Source: Phycisphaerae bacterium (GTDB lineage Bacteria > Planctomycetota > Phycisphaerae > UBA1845). From it: a DNA stretch of 36,914 nt. A model generated the notes under the pieces. That model ran no database searches, was not told the DNA's origin, and was given only the letters and a program-made list of their open reading frames with translations. The stretch lies in the NCBI GenBank assembly GCA_022072505.1, contig JAJVHU010000049.1, forward strand, positions 1 to 36,914, written 5' to 3'. The position numbers were made by a program, and so were the translations under genes. Shown piece after piece: positions 7,844 through 16,216 of the stretch. Position 1 is the stretch's first letter. Each line of letters begins with the position of its first letter.

Positions 7844-9473
7844 TCGTCTCGAGTTCGCCCTCCGCGTAGACATGCTCCCCGGCGGCGACGTCCGCGGCGG
7901 GACGGGCGAATTGCTTCTCGATGCGCGGCGGGCGCTCGAAGGCGTCCACAATGACCTTGCCCTGCATGTCGTCCGGAATGCGCAATCCGAGCATCGCCAG
8001 CACCGTCGGCGCACAGTCCACGATGTGCGCCTCGACCCGGCGTCCGCGGGCGATCCCCGGTCCGCACGCGACGAACATGCCGTTGAAGCGGTGCGTGCCC
8101 TCCAGGCGACGGTAAGGCAGCCACTCCACCACGGTGCGACCGCGAAGCCGACGCGCGACCGCAAGTCGATCATCCTGGATCAGCATCAGATCGGGCAGCC
8201 ACGGCTCCCCCGCCCGAGTGCATCCGTAAAGTTCCTCGGGCTTATGCACCTTCGGAAACAGTGGAAACTCCCGTCGCTGCGGATCGCGCCAACGAACCGC
8301 GAGGAAGCGCTCGGTCAGTTCGTCGCGAAGCCGCTCGTACTCCGGCGGATCGACGATCCCGCCGGGCTGCCGCCCCTTCAGGTTGATGTAAAGGAAGCCC
8401 GCGTTGCCGGCGTGCATGACGCAGGCCGCGGACCGCGACAGATCCACCGGAAGGTAACGCTCGACGCCGGCGTCGTGCGAGGGGGAAGATCGTCCGTTGC
8501 GTCCCAGCTTCTCCCGCCCGGCGCGGATCGCGCGCTCGACGGGCGTGCGGACCTTCAGATACCCCCAGCGCGACAACAGCGCGTTGGGGTACACCTTGCC
8601 TTCCAGGCTGCCGTGACCGTGGTCGCTGACCATCATGACGGCGGCGCCGTGCTCGCCGGCGTAGTCGAGGACGCGGCCGATCGCGGCGTCCAGCTCTGCG
8701 AACGCCTTCGCCACCAGATCGCGTCGAGACGGCGCGCGATCGCGCCACCGAGGGTCGATGTATTTCCACGTCTTGTGCTGAAGGTTGTCCACCAGCTTCA
8801 GCACGACCATCAGAACGTCCCACCCGAAGCGCTCGCCGCACCAGCGCGTCATCTGCGCCGACTGATCGAAGCTGCGCATCAGGTAGGCGACGTTCTCTCG
8901 GAAAAGCGCCTCGCCGCCGAGAAACTTGCGCCGCCAGTTCTTTCCGCTGGTCGGGTCCGGCCAGCGCTCGAGGATCGGTCCGCGCAGGTCCGCCGGGTAG
9001 GCGAAGGGCGCCTCGGGACCGGGCGAGTCGAACCCGGAGATCATGAACCCGTTGACGGGCTGCGGCGGGTACGTGAGGGGAACATTGATGCTGCCGACGC
9101 GGAAACCGCGCTCGCTGAGGATCGACCAGAGGTTGCGCGTGTCGCGGATCGAGCGCGCGCTGTTGAAGCGCAGACGCCCCGTGTTGACATCGTATCCCTC
9201 GAAATCCAGAATCCGGTGAAGACCGGGGTGCTTGCCAGTCAGAAACGTCGTCCAGGCGGCCGGGGTGATCGGCGGCGTCGTGGACCAGAGCGTGCCCGAA
9301 GCTCCGGACTCGACCGCCGACCGGAGGCGCGGCATATGTCCCCCCTCCATCATCGGTCTGAGGACGTCGAACGTCGCGCCGTCCAGCCCGAGGATCAGGA
9401 GTCGGCGGACGACGCCCGGAAAATCCGCGGCAGGTTCGCCGGGCCACGTTCTGTCGGTTTGTTCGCTGGTCAT
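7806..9473 (-). CDS. Type I phosphodiesterase / nucleotide pyrophosphatase family hydrolase
   Basis: The product is 555 residues, from an ATG at 9473; upstream frame continuation is antisense to the next gene and is not coding. It belongs to the alkaline phosphatase superfamily. Metal-binding D31 is in LILGLDGATF, the nucleophile is probably T70 in TTPPITPAAWTTFLTGKHPG, a further Asp/His ligand set is in VDNLQHKTW, the motif VSDHGHGS follows, and a last His is in EGTHRFNGMF near the C-terminus. These enzymes cleave phosphodiesters or transfer phosphate groups; the substrate cannot be read from the sequence. No signal peptide is evident, so it is probably cytoplasmic. It is transcribed divergently from the oxidoreductase at 9636 across a 162-base gap and converges with the VKOR-DsbA gene. 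Confidence 0.9.
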   Translation of the reverse strand: MTSEQTDRTWPGEPAADFPGVVRRLLILGLDGATFDVLRPMMEGGHMPRLRSAVESGASGTLWSTTPPITPAAWTTFLTGKHPGLHRILDFEGYDVNTGRLRFNSARSIRDTRNLWSILSERGFRVGSINVPLTYPPQPVNGFMISGFDSPGPEAPFAYPADLRGPILERWPDPTSGKNWRRKFLGGEALFRENVAYLMRSFDQSAQMTRWCGERFGWDVLMVVLKLVDNLQHKTWKYIDPRWRDRAPSRRDLVAKAFAELDAAIGRVLDYAGEHGAAVMMVSDHGHGSLEGKVYPNALLSRWGYLKVRTPVERAIRAGREKLGRNGRSSPSHDAGVERYLPVDLSRSAACVMHAGNAGFLYINLKGRQPGGIVDPPEYERLRDELTERFLAVRWRDPQRREFPLFPKVHKPEELYGCTRAGEPWLPDLMLIQDDRLAVARRLRGRTVVEWLPYRRLEGTHRFNGMFVACGPGIARGRRVEAHIVDCAPTVLAMLGLRIPDDMQGKVIVDAFERPPRIEKQFARPAADVAAGEHVYAEGELETITTRLSNLGYLE

Positions 9474-9635
9474 CGTAACCGCCCGCAAAGCGGTCTGCGG
9501 CGGAGCGAAGAGTGTAGGAACCGCGGAGAACGTCAGCAAGCGGCACGAGGGTCGAGACCTCTTCCGCCACCTGTGCCGACAGAACGCCAGAGAGAGCGTT
9601 GGACGAGACCGGGGTTCCGCTGGGAGGGTTGAATC

Positions 9636-10820
9636 ATGAGCGGACAGACGTTGGGCGTCGGGATTATCGGGGCCGGGCACATCCTCAAGAGGCACGCCGA
9701 CGCCTGCCGCGCGCTGCCGGGGCTTTGCCGGCTGGTCGCCGTCGCGGATCTGGACCGCGACCGGGCGCTGGCGGCGCAGCGGACGTTCGGGTTCGCCGCC
9801 GCCCTCACGGATCATCGCGAGTTGCTGGACCGCAGGGACGTGGACGTGGTTTGCGTCTGCACGCCGGCCGGGACGCACGCGGCGCTGGCGCTGGACGCGA
9901 TCGAGGCGGGGAAACACGTGCTGATCGAGAAACCGCTGGCGACGACGCTGGAGGACGCGGACCGGCTCATCCGGGCGGCGGCGCGTCAGCCGGGGCGCAC
10001 CTGCGGATGCGTGTTCCAGCTTCGGCTGGATCCGGTCTACCGCCGTCTGCGCTGGATCATCGAGCAGGGGGAGATCGGGCGGGTGCTGTCGGCCACGGCG
10101 CGGGTACGCCTGCGCAAGAGTCCGACGTACTTCACGTCCGCGCCCGGTCGCGGCAGCTTCAAGGCGGACGGCGGCGGGGTCGTCATCAATCAGGCGATCC
10201 ACCAACTGGACGCCATGTTGTTCGCCTTGGGCGACGTGGTCGAAGTCAGCGCCGTGGCGAAGACGCTCGTGCATCCGATCGAGGGAGAGGATGTGCTGCT
10301 GGGGTGGATGCGCTTCGCCGGCGGCGCCGTCGGGAACGTGGATTGCTCGACGTTCGCCAAGCGGCGGGAGTTCCTTCTTGAAGTGATCGGAGAGAACGCC
10401 GCGGTCCGCGTTTACGGCGACCCGGACGCGCAGGCGTTTGAGTGGACGATCGACGCGCCGGGCAGCGCCGCGCGCGACGCGATCCGCTCGCGCGCCGTCG
10501 CCGCCGTGCCCGAGGTGAAGAAGCCTCCGAAGTGGGCGCGGTCGCTGATGAAGCTCGCCGCGAAGGCGACCCGGAAACCGGCGCTCGCCCCCCCCGAAGG
10601 CGGACACCGGGCGCTGCTGCGGGCGTTCCTTGAAGCCGCCGCGACCGGCGGACCTGCGCCGGTGACGCTTGAAGAAGGGCGACGATCGCTGGCGCTGGTG
10701 TTGGCGCTTTATGAGTCGGCCCGCACCCAGCGTGCGTTGCCGCTCCCGAACACGGCTGAGTCGGCGGCGCGTCAGACCGCGGGGTCGAGCGGCGTCGCGT
10801 CCGCGACGCTTGCGCGCTGA
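9636..10820 (+). CDS. Gfo/Idh/MocA family NAD(P)-dependent oxidoreductase
   Basis: The product is 394 residues, with an ATG preceded by GGGAGGG. The N-terminal Rossmann motif is GVGIIGAGHILKRHA (residues 7-21), the family signature EKP is at 98-100 (HVLIEKPLATT), and the conserved VVINQAIHQLD segment places the catalytic His and Asp at about H188 and D191. The C-terminal alpha/beta domain ends in the usual LEEGRRSLALVLALYESART helix. Members oxidise or reduce sugars, inositols and related alcohols; the substrate here is unknown. Nothing in the flanking genes is clearly a sugar pathway partner, although the divergent phosphodiesterase may share a promoter region. The last 25 residues are low-complexity and not part of the fold. 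Confidence 0.92.
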   Translation: MSGQTLGVGIIGAGHILKRHADACRALPGLCRLVAVADLDRDRALAAQRTFGFAAALTDHRELLDRRDVDVVCVCTPAGTHAALALDAIEAGKHVLIEKPLATTLEDADRLIRAAARQPGRTCGCVFQLRLDPVYRRLRWIIEQGEIGRVLSATARVRLRKSPTYFTSAPGRGSFKADGGGVVINQAIHQLDAMLFALGDVVEVSAVAKTLVHPIEGEDVLLGWMRFAGGAVGNVDCSTFAKRREFLLEVIGENAAVRVYGDPDAQAFEWTIDAPGSAARDAIRSRAVAAVPEVKKPPKWARSLMKLAAKATRKPALAPPEGGHRALLRAFLEAAATGGPAPVTLEEGRRSLALVLALYESARTQRALPLPNTAESAARQTAGSSGVASATLAR

Positions 10821-10827
10821 CCGGGCG

Positions 10828-12021
10828 TCATGCGCCGAACTCGGATCGTTCGTCTTCGCGAAGCGGTCCGCCTCCGTGACGGTCGCCCCGGCGCCGCCAC
10901 ATCAACCGCGCCATCAACGCGGCGGAAAGCAGCGTCTCCGCGCCCAGCAGGCCGCAGCCGATCGGCGTCGCCGCGGGGCGCTCCGCCGCGTCATCCCCGG
11001 CGGCGTCCAACAACGAGTTGACCGACTTCTGAATCCCCGCGCCGTCCGCCTCGGCGGCGGACGCCTCAAACAGATCCGACAACCCCGCAAACGGACGACC
11101 CATCACGCCCGCGACGCCCGTTCCGGTGGGCGCGCCGGTCACGGCGAGGCTGAATTCGGCCTCGAGCACGAAATCACGGTTCAGATCGACATCGTACTGG
11201 TACGCGATCGACTGAAGCGGAATGAGCACCACGACGAACGTCGTCAAGCCGAGCCGATCCGCCTGCTCCGCGAGCGCGGCGGCTTCTCCGGCCTCGCTCG
11301 CCCGCAGCGCCTCAAGATCCAGGATGCGCGCCGTCGCGGACGATCCGACGACGCCCGCGTCCTCGGCTTCAATCTGGAGCACGCCTCCGTCCGCCTGCCC
11401 GACGTAAAGTCGCCGGAAGCTCAGGACGGGTTCAACGGCGCGACTGTCGCGGACGACGACGCTCAGCTCGGCCTGCGTCTGCGTCAGATCGGATTCCGCG
11501 GTGGTGGACCAGAAGACGATCGCCGCGCTGACGAAGACGGTGCTGACCACGTCCGGCGGGATGCGGCCCGGACCGGCGAACGCGAAGTCCGCCGCCGTGA
11601 AGCGCGTGTCGCGCCGCTCGATCGCCGCAGCGTTGATCTGGTAGGCGATCCGCGCGTCGTTCGAGAAGGAACCGGCCTCCAGCGCGAACTCGCCCGGATT
11701 GCCGGACATCGACGCCCGCGGGTCGGCCAGGATCGACACGGCGCGACCGGCGGCCAGCGGCCTTCCGTCCACGTCTGACGTCGCCAGTTCGGCGAGGGCG
11801 TCAATCCGCGTCGGCGCGATCGTCCGATCGTAAGCGTCCTCGTCAAGGATGAACGAGTCGTCCGGCGCGGTGCTCAGTCCCTGCACCGTGGTCCGCACCT
11901 CTCCGCGGAAAGCCCGGATCTCCCCTTTCGCCGCCGCCGCCGGCGCGAGCACCGCCAGCAGCACGGCCGATCGGAGACGTCGTCCCCGCGCCGATGTACG
12001 CTCGTTTGACCGGGTTGGCAT
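10828..12021 (-). CDS. Exported protein with C-terminal Cys-TM-Arg anchor
   Basis: The product is 397 residues and not recognised as a named family. It has a signal peptide (SAVLLAVLAPAAAAKG) and about 320 residues of mixed beta-type sequence with few cysteines, including QYDVDLNRDFVLEAEFSLAV. The tail reads ATPIGCGLLGAETLLSAALMARLMWRRR. This combination of a Cys-Gly, a short hydrophobic helix and an Arg cluster is like the MYXO-CTERM/PEP-CTERM class of sorting signals, but not identical to either; a planctomycete-type sorting tag is an inference. The gene follows folK by 76 bases on the same strand and may be cotranscribed with folK and dapL. It ends seven bases from the end of the convergent oxidoreductase gene. 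Confidence 0.75.
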   Translation of the reverse strand: MPTRSNERTSARGRRLRSAVLLAVLAPAAAAKGEIRAFRGEVRTTVQGLSTAPDDSFILDEDAYDRTIAPTRIDALAELATSDVDGRPLAAGRAVSILADPRASMSGNPGEFALEAGSFSNDARIAYQINAAAIERRDTRFTAADFAFAGPGRIPPDVVSTVFVSAAIVFWSTTAESDLTQTQAELSVVVRDSRAVEPVLSFRRLYVGQADGGVLQIEAEDAGVVGSSATARILDLEALRASEAGEAAALAEQADRLGLTTFVVVLIPLQSIAYQYDVDLNRDFVLEAEFSLAVTGAPTGTGVAGVMGRPFAGLSDLFEASAAEADGAGIQKSVNSLLDAAGDDAAERPAATPIGCGLLGAETLLSAALMARLMWRRRGDRHGGGPLREDERSEFGA

Positions 12022-12097
12022 GAGTTCGACCTGATTGTGCGGCGGGCGCGGGAGCCTTCGCGTCGCGACCTCTCCCTCGCCCGCGGCACGGCGGATT

Positions 12098-12646
12098 CTA
12101 GCCCCGCAAAAGCGTCAGGTCGAGCGAGACCTCGACTCGCGTCACGATCTGCCCGGAGAACCGGGCGCGGGCGCTGTCCCGCAAGTCCCCCACGGTCCGC
12201 CCCAGCACGGGATGCACGAGTTCGCACGCGAGCTCCGCCAGCGGTTCAAGAACAAAGCGCCGCTCCTGCAACCGAGGGTGCGGGACGGTCAGCGCCGCGG
12301 TCTGGAGGATCTGATCGCCGAAAAAAAGCAGATCGAGGTCCAACTCGCGGGGGGCGTTCCGCCCGCTCGCATTCCGTCCCGCCGCACGCTCCAGCCGCAG
12401 GAGGGCGCTCCGAAGCGCAGCGGCGTCAAGCCTCATCGTCACCGCCGCCGCGGCATTGAGGAACGACGGCGAACCTGCCGGAGAGTCCACCGGCGCGGTT
12501 TCGTACACGGACGAGACGGCCAGCGTTCCCGGCTCACCCAACGCCCGCAGGCCTTCGACCGCTCGACGCAGCATCCCGGCGCGGTCGCCCAGATTCGACC
12601 CCAGTCCGATGTACGCCCTGACGGCCTCGCCCGACATGTTCCGCAC
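12098..12646 (-). CDS. folK: 6-hydroxymethyl-7,8-dihydropterin pyrophosphokinase (HPPK)
   Basis: The product is 182 residues, within the normal range of 155-180. The family pattern is clear: AYIGLGSNLGDR near the N-terminus, SSVYETAPV, FLNAAAAV, and the catalytic ELDLDLLFFGD segment with the conserved aspartates, followed by TVPHPRLQERRFVLEPLAEL. HPPK transfers pyrophosphate from ATP to hydroxymethyl-dihydropterin in folate synthesis. Two ATGs (12646 and 12637) are possible starts. The gene begins four bases after the end of dapL, so the two are almost certainly one transcript, although the pathways are unrelated. Other folate-linked genes in the window are metH and the 5-formyl-THF cyclo-ligase. 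Confidence 0.95.
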   Translation of the reverse strand: MRNMSGEAVRAYIGLGSNLGDRAGMLRRAVEGLRALGEPGTLAVSSVYETAPVDSPAGSPSFLNAAAAVTMRLDAAALRSALLRLERAAGRNASGRNAPRELDLDLLFFGDQILQTAALTVPHPRLQERRFVLEPLAELACELVHPVLGRTVGDLRDSARARFSGQIVTRVEVSLDLTLLRG

Positions 12647-12650
12647 CCGA

Positions 12651-13823
12651 CTACCAGGTGATCCGACTGAGGCGCGACACCGCTTCCCGGATCCGCGGCG
12701 TCTCGACCGTCAATGCAAACCGCACGAATCCCTCGCCGCACGTTCCGAACCCGATCCCCGGAATGACCACCACGTTCGCCTCCGCGAGAATCCGCTTCGC
12801 CGCGTCCATCGACGCCGCGCCTTTCGGACATTTCGCCCACAGATAGAACGTCGCCTTCGGGTAATTCACTTCCCACCCGATGTCCTTCAATCCCGACACC
12901 AGCGCGTCGCGCCGCTCCCGGTACGTGTCCAGAATGCCGCGGACCTCCGGGTGATGCATGTTCTCCAGACCCGCGATCGCCGCGTCCTGCACCGCGCCGA
13001 ACGCGCCCGAATCCAAGTTGTTTTTCACGTCGGCCAGCGCCGTCACGGCCTCGGCGTTGCCCGCCGAGAACCCGATCCGCCAGCCCGTCATGTTGAACGT
13101 CTTCGAGAGGGAGTGAAACTCGATGCAGCGCTCCTTCGCGCTCGGAAGTTGAAGGATGCTCGGCGGCGGGTCTTCGTAGTAGGTCTCGCTGTAAGCGGCG
13201 TCCTGCGCGATCAGCAGGTCATGCCGCCGCGCGAACGCCAGCGCCTCCTCGAAGAACGACATCGGCGCGCACGCCGCCGTCGGGTTGTTCGGATAGTTCA
13301 GCCACAACACCTTGGCGCGCCGCAGGACGTCCGCCGGGAGCGCCGAAAGATCCGGCAGGAACCCGCGCTCGACGCGCAGCGGCATCCGGTGATACGCCGC
13401 TTCGCTGAACACCGCGCCGGAGATGTACACCGGGTATCCGGGATCGGGCACGAGGGCGACCTCGCCGGGGTTGAGCATCGCCGTGGCGAAATGTCCGATC
13501 CCCTCCTTGCTGCCGAGCAGCGCCCCGATCTCTTTCTCCGGGTCGAGGGCGACGCCGAAACGCCCCTCGAAGAACGCCGCCACCGTGCGGCGGAAGGTCC
13601 GCTTTCCCCGTCCCAGCGGATACCGGTGGTTCGCCGGGTCGCGGACCGCCTCGCACATCCGCTCGACGATGAACTTCGGCGTCGGCCGGTCCGGGTCGCC
13701 CACCCCGAAGTCGATCACGTCCCGCCCGCTCTCGATCGCCGCCTGCTTCGCCCGGTCGATCTCGACGAAAAGATAAGGAGGAAGCTTCCCCAGCCGCTCA
13801 GCACGCCACGTTCCTGATCCCAC
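12651..13823 (-). CDS. dapL: LL-diaminopimelate aminotransferase-like PLP enzyme
   Basis: The product is 390 residues if started at the GTG read from 13823, which lies six bases after AAGGAG. An ATG at 13973 would add 50 residues unlike the family, so the GTG is preferred; the adjacent GTG at 13826 is equally in frame. Family marks: RLGKLPPYLFVEIDRAK, DVIDFGVGDPDRPTP, YPLGRGKRTFR, GSKEGIGH, NPGEVALVPDPGYPVY, LNYPNNPT, and the PLP lysine in SLSKTFNMTGWR (about K241). In DapL the enzyme makes LL-diaminopimelate directly from tetrahydrodipicolinate for lysine and peptidoglycan. That is the route known from many planctomycetes and chlamydiae. Related aminotransferases of this class act on other substrates, so the symbol is probable rather than certain. 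Confidence 0.85.
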   Translation of the reverse strand: MGSGTWRAERLGKLPPYLFVEIDRAKQAAIESGRDVIDFGVGDPDRPTPKFIVERMCEAVRDPANHRYPLGRGKRTFRRTVAAFFEGRFGVALDPEKEIGALLGSKEGIGHFATAMLNPGEVALVPDPGYPVYISGAVFSEAAYHRMPLRVERGFLPDLSALPADVLRRAKVLWLNYPNNPTAACAPMSFFEEALAFARRHDLLIAQDAAYSETYYEDPPPSILQLPSAKERCIEFHSLSKTFNMTGWRIGFSAGNAEAVTALADVKNNLDSGAFGAVQDAAIAGLENMHHPEVRGILDTYRERRDALVSGLKDIGWEVNYPKATFYLWAKCPKGAASMDAAKRILAEANVVVIPGIGFGTCGEGFVRFALTVETPRIREAVSRLSRITW

Positions 13824-13954
13824 CACCGACTCCTTCAATAACTCGAAGCCACCCGCCGCCGGATCCGCCGTCGATCCTACTTTGACCCGCTCCAAAATCG
13901 ACGCCTGGATTCTGAAACGCGACGTCTCAAGGTTCACGATCCACCGCGTAACCG

Positions 13955-13983
13955 TTGACAAATAATTGGACATCTGTAATGAT
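13955..13983 (+). promoter_or_regulatory. Sigma70-type promoter for the Fic gene
   Basis: TTGACA at 13955-13960 is a perfect -35 hexamer. Seventeen bases later AATGAT (13978-13983, within TAATGATA) is a reasonable -10. The surrounding 13955-14070 stretch is strikingly AT-rich compared with the rest of the window. Alternative -10 candidates (GATAAT near 14003) exist, so the exact start is not certain. Confidence 0.6.
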
Positions 13984-13990
13984 AAAAACG

Positions 13991-14022
13991 ATGTAACATA
14001 TTGATAATAAATAATGTTACAT
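13991..14022 (+). promoter_or_regulatory. Inverted-repeat operator candidate upstream of fic
   Basis: ATGTAACAT (13991-13999) and its exact complement ATGTTACAT (14014-14022) flank a 14-base AT-rich spacer just downstream of the promoter. TTGGACAT/TTGGACAA-like boxes also occur at 13966, 14022 and 14058, with weaker ones (AGGACA, TCGACATA) between them. The arrangement suggests repressor binding that blocks transcription of the fic gene. The regulator is unknown; the Fic protein itself ends in a winged-helix-like domain and could autoregulate. Confidence 0.5.
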
Positions 14023-14091
14023 TGGACAAAGTAAAGGACAAAAAATTCGACATAACCTTGGACATAACTCAGGTCGATAAAGGCGATAAGA

Positions 14092-15300
14092 ATGCGGACC
14101 TACGAAAAAACGCACCCGTGGTTGACTTTCAGGCTCGACCTTCGACGCGTACCCGCACACCTGTGGGTGCGGCTTGGCGAATGTCAATCCAAGTGTCAGC
14201 ACATCTCGAACGTGCCGTTGAAGGTCGCGACCGCCAGCCGGCTGTACCAGCTTTTTCTGGCCAAGGGATCGCTCGGATCAGCCGCGATCGAAGGAAACAC
14301 GCTGACCGAGGAGGAGGTCGTGCGGCACCTGGAGGGGCGACTCGCCCTGCCTCCCTCACGCGAATACCTCGCCCGTGAAGTGGATAACATTGTTTCCCTC
14401 TGTCAGGAAGTGACCGATCAGATCGCGGGCGGGCAGGCGCTCGTCCTGTCGCGCTGGCGCATCCAGGACATCAATCGTCGGATCCTGAAGGACATTCCGG
14501 TTGAGCCCGGCGTCATCCCCGGTGAGATTCGAAAGACGACGGTTGGCGTGGCCAGGTATCGCGGCGCGCCGGCGGAGGATTGCGAGCACCTCCTTGATCG
14601 CCTGTGTTCCTGGATAGAGTCGCCCGAGCTGAACCCGAAGGACGAAGACGTCCGGCTCGCGTTCGCGATCCTCAAGGCGATCATCGCCCATCTGTACTTC
14701 GAGTGGATTCACCCCTTCGGCGACGGCAACGGGCGCACGGGGCGGATGATCGAGTTCTCCCTGCTGGTCGCATCCGGCGTTCCCGCGCCCGCCGCGCACC
14801 TGATGAGCAATCATTACAACCTCACGCGCGACGAGTATGACCGTCAGCTCGACGCCGCCAGCCGGTCGGGGGGGGATGTGATTCCCTTCATCGACTACGC
14901 CGTGCGCGGCCTCCTCGACGGCCTCAGAGAGCCGCTTCACATGATCTGGCAGCAGCAGTGGGACATCGCCTGGCGCGATTTCTTGTATGAGCATTCCGCG
15001 TTCCGCGACAAGGATTCCGAGGTCGCCCGGCGGCAACGAGCGTTGATTCTCGATCTGTCCACGACGGAGAAGGCGACGCCGATGAAAGCGATCCCGGAGT
15101 TGACGCCACGCCTGTCGCGTTTATACGCCACCGTATCCGAAAGAACGCTCTCCCGCGATCTGGCCGTGTTGGAGAGGGAAAAGCTCATTGAGAACACCGG
15201 CGCCGGATATCGGGCGCGCAAGGAGGTCATTCTCGCCTTTCGTCCGCCGACGGCGGGGGCGCTGTCGCGCACGTCGGGCGCCGCGGACGATGCGCCGTGA
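14092..15300 (+). CDS. Fic-domain protein (probable AMP transferase) with inhibitory helix
   Basis: The product is 402 residues. The Fic core motif HPFGDGNGRTGR is intact at residues 207-218, with the catalytic His at 207. An N-terminal inhibitory motif SAAIEGN (residues 63-69, key Glu at 67) marks it as a self-inhibited class II Fic protein; the adjoining N-terminal region is of the Fic_N type. The C-terminus (about 310-385) looks like a winged helix (LSRLYATVSERTLSRDLAVLE). Fic enzymes usually transfer AMP from ATP to Ser, Thr or Tyr of a target protein; the target is unknown. The promoter region is AT-rich and carries an inverted repeat, unlike its neighbours. A separate antitoxin gene is not seen, as expected for class II. 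The gene probably came by transfer. Confidence 0.93.
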   Translation: MRTYEKTHPWLTFRLDLRRVPAHLWVRLGECQSKCQHISNVPLKVATASRLYQLFLAKGSLGSAAIEGNTLTEEEVVRHLEGRLALPPSREYLAREVDNIVSLCQEVTDQIAGGQALVLSRWRIQDINRRILKDIPVEPGVIPGEIRKTTVGVARYRGAPAEDCEHLLDRLCSWIESPELNPKDEDVRLAFAILKAIIAHLYFEWIHPFGDGNGRTGRMIEFSLLVASGVPAPAAHLMSNHYNLTRDEYDRQLDAASRSGGDVIPFIDYAVRGLLDGLREPLHMIWQQQWDIAWRDFLYEHSAFRDKDSEVARRQRALILDLSTTEKATPMKAIPELTPRLSRLYATVSERTLSRDLAVLEREKLIENTGAGYRARKEVILAFRPPTAGALSRTSGAADDAP

Positions 15301-15465
15301 TCTTCGGATATGCGTCGGAGGCATCCTTGTCGTCTGATTCTCGCGGTGCGGACCGGAGATCCGTGATTTGCGGGCCGCGCGGCACGGCCGCTTGAGGTCA
15401 GGGCCGGGTTCTGCTCTAATTCCTGCGGGTTTCTTCGCCCTACCGGGAGCAATCGGAGCATCATA

Positions 15466-16032
15466 ATGAGCGTCGCCGCGATCGAGAATGAGTGCAAGCA
15501 GCGGATGGCCAAGGCCGTCGATCACCTCAAGCAGGAGCTGAAAGGCGTGCGCACGGGCCGCGCCCACGCCGGACTCGTCGAGCACATCCGCATCGAAGTC
15601 CCCTCTTACGGCAGCACGATGGAGCTGAAGGGTCTGGCCAGCATCAGCGTCCCGGACCCGAGCACGCTGCTCGTCAAGCCCTTCGACCCCGGCACGCTCA
15701 AGGACATCGAGAAAGGCCTGAAGACCTCGGACCTGGGCATCACGCCGATGTCCGACGGCAAGACGATCCGCCTGCCGATCCCCGCCCTCTCCGGCGAGCG
15801 TCGGCAGCAGCTCGCTCAGACCGTCAGGAAACTCGGCGAAGCCCAGAAGATCGCCGTCCGCAACGTCCGCCGCGACGGCAACAAGGCCGTCGAGGCGCTG
15901 GAGAAGGCCAAGACGCTCAGCGAAGACGAGTCGAAGAAGTCTCAGGAGCGCATCCAGAAGCTCCTCAAACAGCACGAAGACGAAATCGACCGCGTGCTCA
16001 CCGAGAAGACGAAGGAAATCGAGACGGTTTGA
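15466..16032 (+). CDS. frr: Ribosome recycling factor
   Basis: The product is 188 residues, the standard size. It reads along the whole family: an N-terminal helix with KQRMAKAVDHLKQELKGVRTGRAH, then IRIEVPSYGSTMELKGLASI, STLLVKPFDPGTLKDIEKGL, DLGITPMSDGKTIRLPIPAL, and the long C-terminal helices ending in EIDRVLTEKTKEIETV. With EF-G it splits the post-termination ribosome. In most bacteria frr follows pyrH, but here it stands alone behind fic, with a CGGAG ribosome site. A hairpin 8 bases after the stop may be its terminator. Confidence 0.97.
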   Translation: MSVAAIENECKQRMAKAVDHLKQELKGVRTGRAHAGLVEHIRIEVPSYGSTMELKGLASISVPDPSTLLVKPFDPGTLKDIEKGLKTSDLGITPMSDGKTIRLPIPALSGERRQQLAQTVRKLGEAQKIAVRNVRRDGNKAVEALEKAKTLSEDESKKSQERIQKLLKQHEDEIDRVLTEKTKEIETV

Positions 16033-16039
16033 GAGGCAC

Positions 16040-16058
16040 GGACAGCGGACGGCTGTCC
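16040..16058 (+). terminator. Weak terminator hairpin after frr
   Basis: GGACAGC (16040-16046) and GCTGTCC (16052-16058) form a perfect seven-base stem with a five-base loop, eight bases past the stop of frr. It is followed by GCTTT only, so the T-run is poor. Confidence 0.4.
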
Positions 16059-16216
16059 GCTTTGGCGCTGTTGCGGAACCCGCCGCGCCCGTAAGGAAGC
16101 AGAGGGCTTGAGCTTTGCAACCGGATTTTGAAACTGCGCTTGGGTTTGCGCGCGGCTGGAGTAACCTGCACCAATGACTCAAAGTCAGACGCATCCTGCG
16201 GATTGAGGATTGGACT

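Noticed and set aside
14092..15300. Fic/antitoxin two-gene pair
   Set aside because: No small partner gene is present; the inhibitory SAAIEGN motif is inside the Fic protein.
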